Source of the DNA: Verrucomicrobia bacterium IMCC26134
Lineage (GTDB): Bacteria; Verrucomicrobiota; Verrucomicrobiia; Opitutales; Opitutaceae
Direction: 5' to 3'
Assembly (NCBI GenBank): GCA_000972765.1
Contig: CP011265.1
Location: forward strand, 248,001-312,000
Length of the DNA: 64,000 nucleotides
Positions 50,824 through 59,903 of the stretch are shown piece by piece (the stretch's first letter is position 1; every line of letters begins with the position of its first letter). A program made the translations under genes and the position numbers. The notes under the pieces are model-generated. The model saw only the letters and a program-made list of their open reading frames with translations, had not been told where the DNA came from and searched no databases.

Positions 50824-52236
50824 ATGTATAAACCCAAGTTTGGACACCTGCTCGTTTTCGCCCTGCTGCCGTCCATTCTCTTTGGTAAGATCGGGCTCGG
50901 TTTGCAGATGCAGCTGGGTAATCCGAGCGGCGCGACTGCGAATGCAGCGGACCATGCGCACTACCTCATTCAGCGTGCCCAGTATGCGATGGATTATTGC
51001 GACACGCAACGCACTCCGAATTGGGTGAGCTGGGATCTCACGAGCGACGATGTTGGTTCGAGTGGACGGGGATCATTTTCCGTGGATACGAACTTGCCTG
51101 TAGGATTTACACTCGTGGCGACCACTGCCTATTCCGGGTCGGGTTATGACCGAGGGCACATGTGCCCGTCGGGGGACAGGACTATCACCGTGGCCGACAA
51201 TGACGTGACCTTTTATATGACCAACATGGTCCCGCAGACACCCGATAACAATCAAGGCGTGTGGGCGAGTTTTGAGAGCTATTGTCGCACTCTGGCGTCG
51301 GCCGGCAATGAAGTTCTCATCATCTGCGGTCCCTCAGACTTCTCGAGTGCAGCCGTAGCGAGCGGGGTAAAGATACCGGGAGCGGTTTGGAAGATCGCAG
51401 TCGTCGTGCCTGCAGGGACTGGGACTGCCCTGAGTCGCATCACCACCGGCACGCGCGTGATTGCCATTAAAATCCCAAATATCGCCGGAGTGCGTAGCGA
51501 TCCTTGGCAAAATTATCTCACCTCTCCCGCACTCATTGAAGCCTCTCTTGGCTACAATTTCTTCAGTGGATTGCCTGCGTCGGTTTCCAACTACTTGCGC
51601 CTCGCGATTGATGGCCAGCCTGCCCCGACGGCGCCGGTGATCGTTTCTTCTCCGGTCAGCCAGACCGTCAGTGTTGGAGCGCCTGTCACGTTTACCGCGA
51701 GCATAACGGGTAGCCTGCCCATTACTTATCAGTGGCGAAAAAACGGCATTCCGTTCTCAAGTGCTTCATCGTTCTCCCTCATCTCCGCGACGGTTGCGGA
51801 CTCCGGGACCTATGATTTATCGGTCACGAACAGTCTGGGTGCGGCCACGACCAGTGCGGTTGTGCTGACCGTTACCGAAACCTTTGCCTCGTGGGCTTCT
51901 GTTGCAGGGCTCTCCGGGGGCGGTGCCTTTGCAACCGCTGATCCTGATGGCGACGGAATACCCAATTTGATCGAGTATGCACTTGGGGGAAACCCGCTGC
52001 AGTCAGATAAGGCGTTGCTGCCGTCGATAGTGGTTTTGGCAAGCCATCTCACTTTCACTTTCAATCGGGCACAGTCCCTGGCGACTTACACGGTGGAGGC
52101 CTCAAGTGATTTGGTGACTTGGTCTACGCTGGCGACGAACCCCGGCATCGTTGGGCAATCCGTGAGCGTGACGGATACGGCTGATTTAAGCCAACAAACT
52201 CAACGGTTCCTGCGCTTGAGGGTTACGTTACCCTAG
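50824..52236 (+). CDS. Secreted DNA/RNA non-specific endonuclease with Ig-like and C-terminal domains
   Basis: A 470-residue exported protein. A signal peptide (LLVFALLPSILFG) precedes a NUC1/Serratia-type nuclease domain whose active site is GYDRGHMCPSGDRT, with DRGH at residues 109-112 and His112 as the expected general base, and MTNMVPQTPDNNQGVW near the metal Asn. Residues about 264-350 are an Ig-like fold (QWRKNGIPFSS, DSGTYDLSVTN). A calcium-type DPDGDGIPNLIEYALGG motif follows, and then a beta-rich C-terminal domain typical of exported Verrucomicrobiota proteins. It likely degrades extracellular nucleic acids. Isolated, with 278 bases upstream. Confidence 0.85.
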   Translation: MYKPKFGHLLVFALLPSILFGKIGLGLQMQLGNPSGATANAADHAHYLIQRAQYAMDYCDTQRTPNWVSWDLTSDDVGSSGRGSFSVDTNLPVGFTLVATTAYSGSGYDRGHMCPSGDRTITVADNDVTFYMTNMVPQTPDNNQGVWASFESYCRTLASAGNEVLIICGPSDFSSAAVASGVKIPGAVWKIAVVVPAGTGTALSRITTGTRVIAIKIPNIAGVRSDPWQNYLTSPALIEASLGYNFFSGLPASVSNYLRLAIDGQPAPTAPVIVSSPVSQTVSVGAPVTFTASITGSLPITYQWRKNGIPFSSASSFSLISATVADSGTYDLSVTNSLGAATTSAVVLTVTETFASWASVAGLSGGGAFATADPDGDGIPNLIEYALGGNPLQSDKALLPSIVVLASHLTFTFNRAQSLATYTVEASSDLVTWSTLATNPGIVGQSVSVTDTADLSQQTQRFLRLRVTLP

Positions 52237-52451
52237 CCGCCAGGCGTCTTTCTTCATTCTCCGCCACTGCACACGGAGAGATCGGTGAACGGGAGGGGAG
52301 CGAAACCGCGTTAACCTAGTGGTTTTAAGATGCGGGATTCTACTCGTGTGGCAAAAGCCTCGCCGTGGCTTGAGCGTGAAAGCCAATATCTGGCCGAAAA
52401 TCACGGAGCATAAAATGCCCTCATTAAATACCTAAGCTATTGATAATAAAG

Positions 52452-52527
<76 letters not shown>

Positions 52528-52672
52528 GAGACGCCTTTAAGACGACGGCTTTTATGTTCTGAGAGTGAAGGCGCGCGGGTCGAGACTTTTGCGCATCTAA
52601 TCTGGCCTTTGGGCGCGGGCCGGGCTGTAATCATAATGTGCCGGTCGGGCGCGTCGTCCGTTCGGGTGCGGC

Positions 52673-52984
52673 TTGAAAATCCCTTCCGATTGCTTCCGTT
52701 GCGGTGTTTGTTGTCATGGTAAGACGGATACTTATGTGCGCGTTACCGGCGATGATTGGTCTAGGCTAGGAGAGGCCGCTGACGGCCTGGCACACTTCCT
52801 GGGTAATCGTGCTTACATGAAAATGGTGCATGGCAGGTGTGCAGCGCTCGAGTTGCGCGAGGCGACCGACGGGAGTGATAAGGCAGAATTTTTTTGCACG
52901 GTCTATTCGAGGCGCCCGCAGGTGTGCAGGGATCTCGGTCGAGGTTCACCGGAGTGTGAAGGCGAACTTGATCGAAAAGGCTGA
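52673..52984 (+). CDS. YkgJ-family cysteine-cluster protein
   Basis: A 103-residue cysteine-rich protein beginning with a TTG at 52673. The pattern CFRCGVCCHG near the start, then HGRCAALELRE, FFCTVYSRRPQVCRDLGRGSPEC, matches the YkgJ-family zinc or iron-sulfur cluster fold (CxxCxxCC, C, C...C...C). Function is unknown for the family. It stands alone between tRNA-Ile and the degenerate regulator. No Shine-Dalgarno is seen and the exact start is unsure; the preceding 130 bases contain no other start with family-like sequence. Confidence 0.75.
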   Translation: MKIPSDCFRCGVCCHGKTDTYVRVTGDDWSRLGEAADGLAHFLGNRAYMKMVHGRCAALELREATDGSDKAEFFCTVYSRRPQVCRDLGRGSPECEGELDRKG

Positions 52985-53078
52985 AAGCTAACTTTATCCA
53001 TATAATCGAGATGCATGTTTTCGGGCGTGGTATTTGGTGTATTACACTCCACGCCATGCCCGACTTAATGCAGCCTGC

Positions 53079-53127
53079 ATTTTTTATTCATAAATATATT
53101 TTATTCATTTATTTATGATATTAATTT
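53079..53127. other. Very AT-rich tract
   Basis: Forty-nine bases contain only three G or C residues, in a window that is otherwise strongly GC-rich. It includes runs such as TTTATTCATTTATTTATGAT. It lies 98 bases upstream of the degenerate regulator and could be a promoter upstream element, a nucleoid-protein (H-NS-like) binding stretch, or a remnant of foreign DNA. Nothing in it decides between these. Confidence 0.6.
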
Positions 53128-53224
53128 CAGCTGATGGCCGGTGGTCGCGGCCAGTTAGCTCTCATCGGGAATATAGTGATTACTACTGATAGACCTTTTC
53201 GGCGCTAAGTGTTTTATAGTAGGT

Positions 53225-53608
53225 ATGTCAACCGACGCGGTCTTCCAAACTACCAACACCGTTCTCCCCATTGAGGACCAGACGGCCAGCTGCGAGATGC
53301 TGGCGATGAGGATCGGTGCGATGGACGGTTTCCGTGTGGCGGGGCAGGCGACGAGCAAGGCTGAGGCGCTCGAGCTGGCCGATCGCTACCAGCCAACCAT
53401 GGTGGTGAGGGATTGGATGATGGCGGGCTTTATCTACGGGGTGCAATTGGTTGCCAAGGGGATCCTCGAGCGTCTGGAGATCAGTATCCGCACGGTGCAC
53501 AGCCATCTGTCCGCGCTGATCCGGAAATCTGGGTTACGCTCGAGTGACGAGTTAACCTTGTTTGCCAGCGAGCAGGGGTTGCTTCCCTCTCCGTCCTTTG
53601 CCCTGTGA
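53225..53608 (+). pseudogene. Degenerate response regulator, LuxR type, with internal deletions
   Basis: This 127-codon frame starts like a receiver domain (IEDQTASCEMLAMRIGAM, ATSKAEALELADRYQP, then VVRDWMMAG, which keeps the phospho-acceptor Asp). It then jumps straight into the end of a LuxR helix-turn-helix (QLVAKGI, RLEISIRTVHSHLSALIRKS, DELTLFAS). A complete NarL-type regulator is about 210 residues, so the last half of the receiver, the linker and the scaffold helices of the HTH are gone. Two separate in-frame deletions are needed, because residues are also missing between AKG and RLEIS. It is therefore most likely inactive. It sits upstream of an intact kinase cluster. Confidence 0.7.
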
Positions 53609-53704
53609 GCGCGCTACTTAAAGTTAGACAGAGACGCATTCCGGTAATCGATGAGGACCTGACCTTGCCCGAGCCGGCGCGGCCGAACTGAAGATTTTCA
53701 CCTT

Positions 53705-55240
53705 ATGGCATCTCGAATTCTCATTGTGGACGATAGCGACACCAATTTGGGGTTGCTCGAGTCCGTCCTCGCGGCCGAAGGCTATGAACTTCATCTGGCG
53801 TCCAACGGCAAGGAGGCCTGCGACGCCGCGCTCCGTCTGCAGCCCGATTTGGTGTTGCTCGATGTAATGATGCCCGGAATGGACGGTTTCGCGGTCTGCC
53901 GGTATCTTCGCGCCACGCCGCTGCTCGCAGGCATTCCGATCGTGATGCTCACCGCTTTGAACGACCTGGCCTCGCGCTTGCAGGGCATCGAGGCAGGGGC
54001 GGACGATTTCATTTCCAAGCCTTTTTCAATGCCCGAGCTGCGCGCGCGTATCCGGACGATAATACGGCTAAATCGCTATCGCGCGCTGGCCGAGCAGCGA
54101 GCCAGGTTTGAGCGGCTTTTCGCCTTTTCCCCTTCGGCGATCCTGATCATCGGTCCTGATGGCACGCTCTCGGCGCTGAACGCCATGGCCGAGGCCTTGT
54201 TCGTGCGACCGGCGGGTCCGCCGTTGCATGGGGCCGCGCTGGATTCCTTTTTGCCCGCGTCTGCCGTGGGGTTGATTCTGCGGCTGATTGCATCGGCCCG
54301 ATCCGGGTCTTACCCGCTGCCGGTCACGCTTCGCCTGCCTACACCGGGCACGGATTGCATCCTCCAGGTGAGGGCGGCTGGTTTAGCCGAAAGCAACGGG
54401 CCGCAGGTCATGCTCATTTTGGACGACGTGACCGCCGAGGTGCGGGCGCGGGAGGCCCTTGAGGCCATGAACCGGAATTTGGACGGCTTGGTGCGCGCCC
54501 GCACCAGCCAGCTCGAGGAGGCGAACCAGCTCCTGTTGTCCTATGCGGCTTTCGTTTCGCACGATCTCCGGTCCCCCTTGTCGGTGGTAATGGGATACCT
54601 TTCGTATCTTGAAACGGGCCCGCTCCAGCTTGACCCCGCGGTGAAGTCTTGTGTCGGGCGCGCCTATGCGGCCTCCGTGATGATGGAGGAGATGATCACC
54701 AATATTCTCCGTCTGGCGGTCGATGAGCACGCAGCCATCCGGCCGGACGTGACGATCAATCCGCGACCGGTGATTGACCGGCTGTGCGAAAAGCTAGGCG
54801 GTCTATGGCCGGATGTTCCTGTCCGGTTTATCGTGCATCCTATGCCTCTGGTATTGAGCACTCCGCCCCTGCTCGACCGGGTGTTTTTTAATCTCATCGT
54901 CAACGCCATCAAATATGCGGCCGGTTGTGGTGCGCCCGTAGTCGAAATCGGCGGGTTTGATTCCCCTGAGGGGCCGGTGCTCTATGTGCGGGATAACGGG
55001 GTGGGGTTTGACGCGCGGGATGCGGACCGGCTCTTCAGGGAGTTCTCCCGCTTGCCTGGCGCGGAGGCTAGCGACGGTTTGGGGTTGGGGCTCTCACTCG
55101 TGGCCAAGCTCTTGAGGGCTCACCATGGTTGTATCTGGGCGGATGGCCGGCCGGGCGAAGGCGCCACGTTTTTTGTTCGTTTCAGTTCCTCCGGGATCAA
55201 CGGATCTGAGCGGTCCTCTCCCCAGCCCGAGTCCTTATGA
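53705..55240 (+). CDS. Receiver-PAS-histidine kinase hybrid (soluble)
   Basis: A 511-residue cytoplasmic two-component protein. Residues 1-120 form a receiver with the DD pair (ILIVDDSDTNL), phospho-acceptor Asp53 in LVLLDVMMPGMDG, and TALND/FISKPF switch residues. A PAS-like domain follows near 140-250, then a coiled linker and a DHp domain with phosphorylatable His286 (FVSHDLRSPLSVVMGY), and a HATPase with N-box FFNLIVNAIKYAA and G-box RDNGVGFD, GLGLGLSLVAKL. There is no membrane segment, so the input probably comes through the receiver. Its stop overlaps the next start (ATGA), showing translational coupling with the Cache lipoprotein. Confidence 0.9.
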   Translation: MASRILIVDDSDTNLGLLESVLAAEGYELHLASNGKEACDAALRLQPDLVLLDVMMPGMDGFAVCRYLRATPLLAGIPIVMLTALNDLASRLQGIEAGADDFISKPFSMPELRARIRTIIRLNRYRALAEQRARFERLFAFSPSAILIIGPDGTLSALNAMAEALFVRPAGPPLHGAALDSFLPASAVGLILRLIASARSGSYPLPVTLRLPTPGTDCILQVRAAGLAESNGPQVMLILDDVTAEVRAREALEAMNRNLDGLVRARTSQLEEANQLLLSYAAFVSHDLRSPLSVVMGYLSYLETGPLQLDPAVKSCVGRAYAASVMMEEMITNILRLAVDEHAAIRPDVTINPRPVIDRLCEKLGGLWPDVPVRFIVHPMPLVLSTPPLLDRVFFNLIVNAIKYAAGCGAPVVEIGGFDSPEGPVLYVRDNGVGFDARDADRLFREFSRLPGAEASDGLGLGLSLVAKLLRAHHGCIWADGRPGEGATFFVRFSSSGINGSERSSPQPESL

Positions 55241-56235
55241 AATATCGTCATCTACCTGTCTTTGTCTGCCTCCTCGCCTGTCTTTACGGCTGCACACGTC
55301 ACGAAGCGGTCCGGAATGACGTGCCCCAGGCGGCTGATATCGCCCGCCGGTGCAACGACGACCTGCGGAAATTGCGCGAGGAAGTGGAGCGTTTGGCGAA
55401 GTCGTTGGAGGCACTTTATGCCCGCCGCGTGGAGATCGTGAAAAAAGTGGACATCACCAAATACACGTTTTCGCCAAATGGGGCTTTCTACAAGCCGGTG
55501 GACGATGGCGGCGCCTCGCTTTGGATATCCGCGTTCAACCCGGTGACGCCGGAAATCCAGGAGGTCGCGTATCTCTCCGAGCCGATCGATCCTGAATTAA
55601 AGCGCATCTGTCGTGATTTCCCGGCGATCTGTCAGGCCTACTACAACGACCGGCACAGTCTCAATCGCATCTACCCGTGGGTTGACACCATCGCGCAGTA
55701 TCCGCCGCGCATGAACATTCCGGATTACAACTTCTATTACCTGGCCGACACCCTTCACAATCCGGAGCGCAAAGGCGTGTGGGTATCCGAGCCTTACGTC
55801 GATCCTGCGGGCCGCGGTTGGATGGTGACCACCATGGCTCCGGTTTACGTGAATGGACGGCTGGAGGGTGTGCCGGGTCTTGATGTCACCATCGCGACCT
55901 TGGTCGATCGGTATTTCAGCGGACTGGACCGGTCGATCGCCGTGGTCTCGCGGGAGGGCGTGCTGGTCGCGGCAACCGAGAGGGCGATTCAGGACCTGCA
56001 GATGCCTCCGCTCAAGGACCATAAATACCTTGAGACGGTGAGGATGGATACCTTTAAGCCGGATGAATACAATGTCCTCAAGAGCACGCTCCGGCCGATT
56101 CGCACCATGGCACGGATGCTCTTGGTCGAGCATTCTGACGCCGTGAAAGTCTCGATCGACGACCGCCTCTATCGCGCCACCGCCGCTGTCGTGCCCGAGC
56201 TGGGGTGGACGGTGATCGAGTTACAGCCGAACTAA
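55237..56235 (+). CDS. Lipoprotein with coiled coil and dCache-like sensor domain
   Basis: A 332-residue envelope protein. Lipobox LYGC lipidates Cys19. Residues 28-65 are a charged coiled coil (DDLRKLREEVERLAKSLEAL). The rest looks like an extracytoplasmic double-Cache domain, normally found inside sensor kinases: GRGWMVTTMAPVYVNGRLEG then GLDVTIATLVDRYFS is the typical membrane-distal pattern. As a free-standing lipoprotein it could bind a small ligand and signal to a neighbouring kinase. It overlaps the kinase before it by 4 bases and is followed 11 bases later by another. The dCache call is by pattern only. Confidence 0.75.
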   Translation: MKYRHLPVFVCLLACLYGCTRHEAVRNDVPQAADIARRCNDDLRKLREEVERLAKSLEALYARRVEIVKKVDITKYTFSPNGAFYKPVDDGGASLWISAFNPVTPEIQEVAYLSEPIDPELKRICRDFPAICQAYYNDRHSLNRIYPWVDTIAQYPPRMNIPDYNFYYLADTLHNPERKGVWVSEPYVDPAGRGWMVTTMAPVYVNGRLEGVPGLDVTIATLVDRYFSGLDRSIAVVSREGVLVAATERAIQDLQMPPLKDHKYLETVRMDTFKPDEYNVLKSTLRPIRTMARMLLVEHSDAVKVSIDDRLYRATAAVVPELGWTVIELQPN

Positions 56236-56246
56236 ACCGGATTGCC

Positions 56247-58808
56247 ATGATCAAGCGCCAGGGACGATCCACCATCCTGCTGCCCTTCGCCGTCCTGGCG
56301 CTGTGTGCGCTGCTTGTAGTCGTGCTCGGCAGCTTCGAGGTGAATCGCCGGCTGCGCGAGGGTTACCGGGATCGTGCGTTCGGGTTGACACGTCAGCTTG
56401 CATTCGGTGCGACGCGTTCCGTGGCGGAGGACTTTTGGCGATTTCGAGAGGAGTTCACCTTTTCGCTTACTAACCTCCCTTACGAGCGGTTGCTCAATGA
56501 GCAGGAAGCTCCGCCGGAGGCGCTTGTGCGCGTCCGGCGTTTTCTCTCCCTCAACCAGAACATCCTGCGCGAGCTTGTCGTCATCGGCCCCGACGGTCGC
56601 GGGCGGGTGGTTCGTATGACGGATCAAAACTACTTTACGTTTACCCCGCTCGCCCCCTTGCCATTTCCCCGGAGCGAGGGCGACATGGTCGTCATCCCGG
56701 GGCTGGTTCAGGGCGCGGACGGAGCCATGCGCGCCCGAGTGGCGGCCGTGATCGAGCCTGGCCTTCTCTGGCGAAAGTTTACTCTCAACTTCAGCCTGAG
56801 CCATTCTGACGTCTGGATTCATCTGTTGGATCAAGCCGGCGAAAATCTCAGTGTGCGGCACGGCGGACGCACGGTCGCCTCCGCCCCGGTTTTCAGCAAC
56901 GAGGTGGCCATGCGACTCAAGCAGGATATGTGGGACGGATACGAGGGCAGGCTGGCGCATGATACGAGGCTCGGCGACCAGCGCTTGAAATTCATCTCCG
57001 CCTACATGCCCCTCAATCTCGAAGGCTGGCGGGGGCTGCTTGTCATCTCGTTCAACGAGCAGGACGTCGTCGGGCCGGCGGGCAAGGCGCTCGGTCTCCT
57101 CGCCGCCATGGCCGGTGCGCTCATCGTGATTTTATCCGCGCTTTTTTTCGTTTTCACGAGGCACAGCTTGCGCGACCAGCGGGAGATCGAGGCGGCCCAC
57201 CGCCGCACGGAGGGTATACTTAACACGGTGCAAAGCGGCATACTGCTCGTGCAGGAGCGGAGCGGTGAAATCGTCGAAACTAACGCCGCCGCGCTGCGCC
57301 TTATCGGGCGGTCCGCCGGTCGTGTAGTCGGGCGCCGGCTCGACGACTTTTTTCTACCTCTGGACGGTGCCGATGCTATGTTTATGCTTCGGGATGGCAA
57401 CGCCGAGGCGAGCTTGCGCGATGACACGGGCCGCGTGCTCACCGTGCTCGCAAACACCGTCCATATCGAGTTCGGCGCCGTGCGCTACCTCCTCTGCTCC
57501 TTCGTGGACGTGACGCCGCTCAAGGAGGCGGCCGACCGGTTGATAAACTCGCAGAAAATACTCCGGGAGACGAATACTCGGCTCCAGGACGCGATCCACG
57601 CCGCCGAGCGCTTGGCGAGGGAGGCCGAGACCGCAAACCGGGCCAAGAGCACCTTCCTCGCCATGATGAGCCACGAGTTGCGGACGCCGTTGAACTCCAT
57701 CCTCGGGCTTTCCGAGTCTCTGGTTGAGCGCATCCACGGACCGCTTACGCAGAATCAGGAGCGCTACCTCGGACTGGTGGTGTCGAGCGGCCATCATCTG
57801 CTCGATCTGATCAACGACATACTCGACCTCGCCAAGATCGAGTCCGGTCGGGATGAACTGCTACTGTCACCCTGCTCGCTGCTCGAGGTGTGCCAATCCT
57901 GCCTGCGCGTCGTGCAACCCATGGCGACGCGGCGCCGGCAGACTTTTGAGTGCGTCATGCCCGATCCCGACGTCCGGGTGCTGGCCGATCCGCGCCGGTT
58001 ACAGCAGGTGCTGGTCAATCTAATTGGCAACGCCGTGAAGTTCACCCCGGAAGGCGGGAGTCTGGGCCTGCGGGTGAGCGTGGCCGACGATATTCAACTG
58101 GCCGTCTGGGATCGAGGCATCGGCATTGCAGCCAATCAGCTGTCGAGGGTGTTCGATCCGTTCGTCCAGATCGACGCCCGTCTGGCGCGGGAATACGGTG
58201 GCACGGGTCTGGGGCTGGCGCTGGTGAAGCAATTGGTCGCGGCGCACGGCGGTCGGATCGAGGTGAAGAGCGAGCTGGGCCGGGGCTCTGCCTTCACCGT
58301 GTTTCTCAAGCGACTTGCCGCCAACGAACCCGATGCGCCGGTTGCCTCGGGGCGCGTCGAGGCCAGGCTCGTGGGTTCTCCCGAGTATGCCTTTCCGGGG
58401 GAGCCTCCGCTTGTGCTGATCGCTGACGATATAGAGAGGAATACCATCGCCCTCCGGGAGTTTCTCGAGGCCAAGGGGTGCCGTATAATTATCGCAGAAA
58501 ACGGTCACGATGCGGTGGAACGGGCGGTTTCGTGCCGGCCCGATGTCGTGCTCATGGACATACAAATGGATGCCATCAACGGACTGGAAGCCATCCGCCT
58601 CATCCGGGCCAATCCAGATCAGTCCGTCGCGAGCGTGCCGATCATTGCCTTGACGGGGTTGGCGATGCCCGGTGATCGGGAGGGTTGCCTGCTTGCGGGT
58701 GCGGATGACTATGTTTCTAAACCGGCGAGTCCGCGCGTAATTTGCGCGTTGATCGCCCGATTGATCACGGCGCGTTTGGTGGTCGCGCCGACGGTCGGGG
58801 AGGCTTGA
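56247..58808 (+). CDS. Membrane hybrid histidine kinase (extracytoplasmic sensor, PAS, kinase, receiver)
   Basis: A 854-residue transmembrane hybrid kinase. A first helix (ILLPFAVLALCALLVVVLGS) starts near residue 10, then an extracytoplasmic, Cache-like domain of about 240 residues, and a second helix (GLLAAMAGALIVILSALFFV). A PAS domain (about 330-440), DHp with His476 (MSHELRTPLNSIL), HATPase (NLIGNAVKFTPEGG, DRGIGI, GGTGLGLALVKQL) and a C-terminal receiver with Asp771 (VVLMDIQMDAINGLEAI) complete it. The start at 56247 is preferred to one 42 bases upstream within the lipoprotein gene. It may pass phosphate to the receiver of the first kinase gene of the set (inference). Confidence 0.9.
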   Translation: MIKRQGRSTILLPFAVLALCALLVVVLGSFEVNRRLREGYRDRAFGLTRQLAFGATRSVAEDFWRFREEFTFSLTNLPYERLLNEQEAPPEALVRVRRFLSLNQNILRELVVIGPDGRGRVVRMTDQNYFTFTPLAPLPFPRSEGDMVVIPGLVQGADGAMRARVAAVIEPGLLWRKFTLNFSLSHSDVWIHLLDQAGENLSVRHGGRTVASAPVFSNEVAMRLKQDMWDGYEGRLAHDTRLGDQRLKFISAYMPLNLEGWRGLLVISFNEQDVVGPAGKALGLLAAMAGALIVILSALFFVFTRHSLRDQREIEAAHRRTEGILNTVQSGILLVQERSGEIVETNAAALRLIGRSAGRVVGRRLDDFFLPLDGADAMFMLRDGNAEASLRDDTGRVLTVLANTVHIEFGAVRYLLCSFVDVTPLKEAADRLINSQKILRETNTRLQDAIHAAERLAREAETANRAKSTFLAMMSHELRTPLNSILGLSESLVERIHGPLTQNQERYLGLVVSSGHHLLDLINDILDLAKIESGRDELLLSPCSLLEVCQSCLRVVQPMATRRRQTFECVMPDPDVRVLADPRRLQQVLVNLIGNAVKFTPEGGSLGLRVSVADDIQLAVWDRGIGIAANQLSRVFDPFVQIDARLAREYGGTGLGLALVKQLVAAHGGRIEVKSELGRGSAFTVFLKRLAANEPDAPVASGRVEARLVGSPEYAFPGEPPLVLIADDIERNTIALREFLEAKGCRIIIAENGHDAVERAVSCRPDVVLMDIQMDAINGLEAIRLIRANPDQSVASVPIIALTGLAMPGDREGCLLAGADDYVSKPASPRVICALIARLITARLVVAPTVGEA

Positions 58809-58845
58809 CCGTTTGCGTCGGGGTGCGGCGGGCCAGGAGCGAGGC

Positions 58846-59463
58846 TCAGGATTCGAGCCAGGGTCGGTGAAAGTCGGCGCGGTCCACCGGCCAGGCGCGG
58901 TAGGCGGGGCGGGGAGCGAGGGTGGCGGCCAGCAGATTGTGGGCGACGAGTTCGAGATCGGCCGGGCGCCAGAGATCGTCGGCGGCACCGCCGGCGGGGG
59001 CGTGTTGCCGAGCGAGCTGGGCGGCGTGCGAGAGCACCAGACCGGTGAAGGGGGGCAGGGCGCAACCGAGGGTCAGAAGCACGCCTTGGAGGCGGGATAA
59101 AACCCCTTTGCCGCCAGTGGAGTGCTCGGTCACCAGCACGGCGGCGGGTTTGCCGAGCCAGAGTGAGGTGGCTTCGGCAGGCGTCGCGTCTTCCAAGAAT
59201 TTTTGCAGGGGAGAGCTCCATGAATCCCAGTGGGTGCCGGTGGCGAAGACGAAGGCGTCGGCTGCGTGCAAGTTGGGTTCCAGGCTGGCGAAGGTGGCGG
59301 CGCACGGACCGGCGAGGGCGGCGCGGTCGAGGCTGGCTTGAGCGGCCAGGCGCGGAGCAAGCATCGCGAGCAAACGGGAGGAATTGCCTGCGGGGCCGGC
59401 GAGGGATGCGTTGAGCAGAAGGATTCTCGGGCGGCGGTCGGGTGGCGTCGGTAGCGTGGACAT
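58846..59463 (-). CDS. Flavodoxin-like NAD(P)H-dependent FMN reductase
   Basis: A 205-residue flavodoxin-fold protein of the NADPH-dependent FMN reductase family. The FMN phosphate loop is NASLAGPAGNSSRLL, and the second conserved block is FVFATGTHWDSWSSPLQKFLED, followed by LGKPAAVLVTEHSTGGKGVL, matching WrbA/ArsH-like reductases. It should reduce FMN or a quinone in the cytoplasm. The ATG at 59463 begins MSTLPTPPDRRPRILLLN; longer frames upstream are Pro/Ser-rich and unlikely. It is convergent with the kinase gene. Confidence 0.8.
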   Translation of the reverse strand: MSTLPTPPDRRPRILLLNASLAGPAGNSSRLLAMLAPRLAAQASLDRAALAGPCAATFASLEPNLHAADAFVFATGTHWDSWSSPLQKFLEDATPAEATSLWLGKPAAVLVTEHSTGGKGVLSRLQGVLLTLGCALPPFTGLVLSHAAQLARQHAPAGGAADDLWRPADLELVAHNLLAATLAPRPAYRAWPVDRADFHRPWLES

Positions 59464-59491
59464 GGGAGCGAGTCGGCAGGCTTGGCGGGGC

Positions 59492-59788
59492 TTAATCCAT
59501 GACGGACCAGGCGACGATCTGGTTGCTGGTGAAGCGGTCGGAGCCGATGCGGAGGGCGAGCGGGGTGTGGGCGTGGAAGGGCAGGTCCGGCAACCGGGCA
59601 AGCTGGAGCAGTCCGACGGTGGACGTGAGCGTGTGGTCGATAAGGGTGATTTGAACGGACTTATCCAACGGCAAGCCCCAGAAGGCAGCGATCTCGATGG
59701 TCAGTGAAACCGAAGCGCCCGGGGCTTCAGGCAGAGAGGGAGCGGAGTGCACCGTAACGGCGGAGAAAAGCTGGGTTTGATGCTCCAT
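59492..59788 (-). CDS. Small protein of unknown function
   Basis: A hypothetical protein of 98 residues, starting MEHQTQLFSAVTVHSAPSLP. It is beta-rich by composition (VSLTIEIAAFWGLPLDKSVQI, LALRIGSDRFTSNQIVAWSV), with no signal peptide, helix or known motif. It lies 28 bases before the FMN reductase on the same strand, so they may form a two-gene unit. Codon use and GC match the neighbours, which supports it being a true gene, but no family is recognised. Confidence 0.5.
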   Translation of the reverse strand: MEHQTQLFSAVTVHSAPSLPEAPGASVSLTIEIAAFWGLPLDKSVQITLIDHTLTSTVGLLQLARLPDLPFHAHTPLALRIGSDRFTSNQIVAWSVMD

Positions 59789-59903
59789 GCGCGAGGCCGG
59801 TAGCATCTTTACGACAAGCCACCTTGGAAAGAATTAGTTTGGGGGACGAAGCGGGCAAGGGTTGCAGAAAGGACGCGGACGCAGTGTTAGCTGTGGGGTG
59901 GCC

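Noticed and set aside
53605-53691. Short GTG-started frame of 28 codons ending just before the receiver-PAS-kinase gene
   Set aside because: Too short to judge, with no known motif or ribosome-binding site; could be a leftover of decay in this region.
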